From: a virus
IMG/VR virus record: IMGVR_UViG_3300020347_000005
Coordinates: 1-58,980 of that record
Length of the DNA stretch: 58,980 bases
Direction: 5' to 3' (one strand)
Shown: piece after piece, positions 57,530 to 58,980 of the stretch
How positions within the stretch are numbered: the stretch's first letter is position 1
Layout: each line of letters starts with the position of its first letter
Position numbers and translations under genes: made by a program
Notes under the pieces: model-generated
Told to the model about the DNA's origin: nothing
Databases searched by the model: none
Seen by the model: the letters and a program-made list of their open reading frames with translations, nothing else

Positions 57530-58980
57530 TTAGTATATTGTGTAATTTGTATTAATATTATTTTCTATTGTTGTTTTGTTTGTGGTTTGGTCAGAACTAA
57601 ATAATATTATTTCTTGTATTGTACCATCCATATAATAGCTATCACCTTGGTCGTTTCTACCGATAGTAAATTTTTCAGTACCTGAACCTAATAAATCTTT
57701 TGTAGATGTTTCTTGAATAGTTAAAACTGAATCAAGATATACTTTAATACCGTTTGTACCTAAAGTATTAATATTGTTTAATAATTTTTGACTACCTCTT
57801 ATATCAGGTCCAGCTGAAGAGGTTATATATTGAGAATCAATCCATAGATTAATCTGCCCAGTATTTGATTGACCAGGACCATTCGAACTTACACTTATAC
57901 TACCAGGAGCACTATAAGATTTAGTAAACAACATAGGGAAATTAGTAGTTCCCGTGTTAATTTTAAACACGGTGAAGTTACTTATTGCGTCTTCAATATT
58001 ACCAAAAGTGTTATCTATTACTTCTAAATAAGTAGAACTAGTTTTAATAAAGTTTATTGCTGGTTTGCCATTTTCTAATTCAACACCAGTTGTTGAATCA
58101 TAGATTTTTGGCTGATTGTTAGAAGTAGTTTGAATAGCGTTATTATTTGTGTCGCTTTGATTATACCAAATAGTAACAAAACCATCTGTACCACTACAAA
58201 AAGTATTTAAACTTGCTGTATCTAATTGATTATTTACAAAACCAATATCTTGCGTAGTGTCATCACTCGCGCGCCTTACTTGTACAGCGTTGCCAGTATA
58301 AGAAGATTTTAACTTTCTTAAACTAAAGGCACCAGTTGAACCCGTTAAATCATCTAATAATAGAGGGTCTGGTTCTGGTTCGGATTCCTGTTCTTGTGAT
58401 GGTTGTTCGGATGGTATTTTAATATCAGATATTTTACCGGTAAAATTACTAGGATTACTATTAAATGTATTAGGATTTCCTGGATTGGCAAAAGTCGATT
58501 CAACTTTACTATATTGCAAAGTAATACTGAATGTTTCAAATGTTTGTATGTTTTCAGAATAACTAAGTTCGAAATCACTAATTCCTGTTAAGATACAATC
58601 TCGATACACCCTACTAAACATTACATTGTCTTGGTTATCTAACATTCTTAAACTAATATCACCAATAAAGGCATTTGGATTTTTAAAATCGTAATGAAAG
58701 AAAAACGTATCTAAAAGAATCCAATAATTTACGTATCCGTTTATCAATTTAAAAGTTAAAGTAAGATTTTTTTCTGTTAATCCTTGTGCGTTTAAAGTAC
58801 TTCTCCAATTTGTTTTTATTTCGTTCTTATTAAGAGTGTCAACAAAACCTTGCTCAACCCCTTCGTATTGATAACTAGGAATAGTAACCCCTTGTAAAGT
58901 ACTTTCTACTAAAGTTCTAGGACTTTCTAATTGTGTAGGCATATTCTTTACATATGGTTTATAGAATTCTTCAATCGTAT
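57530..58980 (-). CDS. Tail-tube-like domain fused to a carbohydrate-binding domain (start beyond window)
   Basis: The frame stays open through the window end (…TIEEFYKPYVKN precedes the ATG at 58942), so that ATG need not be the start. From the ATG, residues 1-150 resemble tail tube/gp19-gp54 type proteins ('TLTFKLINGYVNYWILLDTFFFHYDF', 'LRMLDNQDNVMFSRVYRDCILTGI'). A Q/E/P-rich linker follows at about 180-195. Residues 200-470 begin 'GAFSLRKLKSSYTGNAVQVR', the entry of arabinofuranosidase-B-type/LamG-like carbohydrate-binding modules, and end in a jelly-roll pattern. The protein may decorate the tail or baseplate and bind host glycans. Confidence 0.65.
   Translation of the reverse strand, partial: TIEEFYKPYVKNMPTQLESPRTLVESTLQGVTIPSYQYEGVEQGFVDTLNKNEIKTNWRSTLNAQGLTEKNLTLTFKLINGYVNYWILLDTFFFHYDFKNPNAFIGDISLRMLDNQDNVMFSRVYRDCILTGISDFELSYSENIQTFETFSITLQYSKVESTFANPGNPNTFNSNPSNFTGKISDIKIPSEQPSQEQESEPEPDPLLLDDLTGSTGAFSLRKLKSSYTGNAVQVRRASDDTTQDIGFVNNQLDTASLNTFCSGTDGFVTIWYNQSDTNNNAIQTTSNNQPKIYDSTTGVELENGKPAINFIKTSSTYLEVIDNTFGNIEDAISNFTVFKINTGTTNFPMLFTKSYSAPGSISVSSNGPGQSNTGQINLWIDSQYITSSAGPDIRGSQKLLNNINTLGTNGIKVYLDSVLTIQETSTKDLLGSGTEKFTIGRNDQGDSYYMDGTIQEIILFSSDQTTNKTTIENNINTNYTIY

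Overview
The window is a segment of a T4-related contractile-tailed phage genome (Straboviridae-like or a more distant T4-type myovirus). The diagnostic set is complete enough to be sure: tail sheath gp18 (cut by the window start), tail tube gp19, portal gp20, prohead protease gp21, major capsid gp23, head completion gp4, tail stabiliser gp15, late sigma gp55, gp32, gp41, gp43, gp44/62, gp45, gp46/47, gp49, gp61, UvsX, UvsY, UvsW and RNase H. The DNA is strongly AT-rich and start codons are preceded by A/T-rich tracts, with no AGGAGG-type Shine-Dalgarno sites. Together these suggest a Bacteroidota (probably flavobacterial) host, which is an inference only. No tRNA, CRISPR array, transposon or integrase was seen.

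Layout. 1-2752 (+): sheath and tube. 2825-12882 (-): PhoH, a tape-measure-like membrane protein, three capsid-targeted proteins, a gp26-like hub protein, a glycosyltransferase and small unknowns. 12893-17432: membrane protein, clamp loader gp62/gp44 with RNase H, two unknowns. 17399-28116 (-): head module (coiled-coil protein, gp23, gp21 fused to a scaffold-like tail, gp20, gp4), sigma gp55, a 530-residue unknown and gp15. 28128-39736 (-): replication and recombination (gp46, gp47, gp41, UvsX, and a DNA polymerase split into two genes with the clamp gene between them), interrupted by a cassette of five capsid-targeted genes at 32744-34634. 39806-49108: a second glycosyltransferase, then a block of putative internal head proteins, including a 1006-residue NadM-like multidomain protein, a polynucleotide-ligase-like protein and a Pol-beta-type nucleotidyltransferase. 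49116-53473 (-): UvsW, UvsY, primase, gp32. 53474-53836: AT-rich divergent control region with a perfect palindrome. 53837-54582 (+): Hsp20-like protein and guanylate kinase. 54542-58980 (-): small membrane protein, endonuclease VII, an HExxH metallopeptidase, a capsid-targeted protein, a protein carrying the MCP N-arm motif, and a tail-tube/glycan-binding fusion running off the window end.

The most interesting system is a large set of proteins (about 14 genes) that begin with nearly the same ten-residue peptide (consensus MKxLNEFLNE). It matches in position and logic the capsid-targeting sequence of T4 internal proteins, which gp21 cuts after (L/I)-x-E. The same LNE signal occurs at the expected maturation site of gp23, between the protease and scaffold parts of gp21, and between domains of larger proteins. 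The phage therefore probably packages and injects a modular set of proteins released by its own head protease. Other notable points are the split polymerase, a candidate late promoter (ATTAAATA) found before late genes but not the core replication genes, and a gp23-like motif in a second protein.
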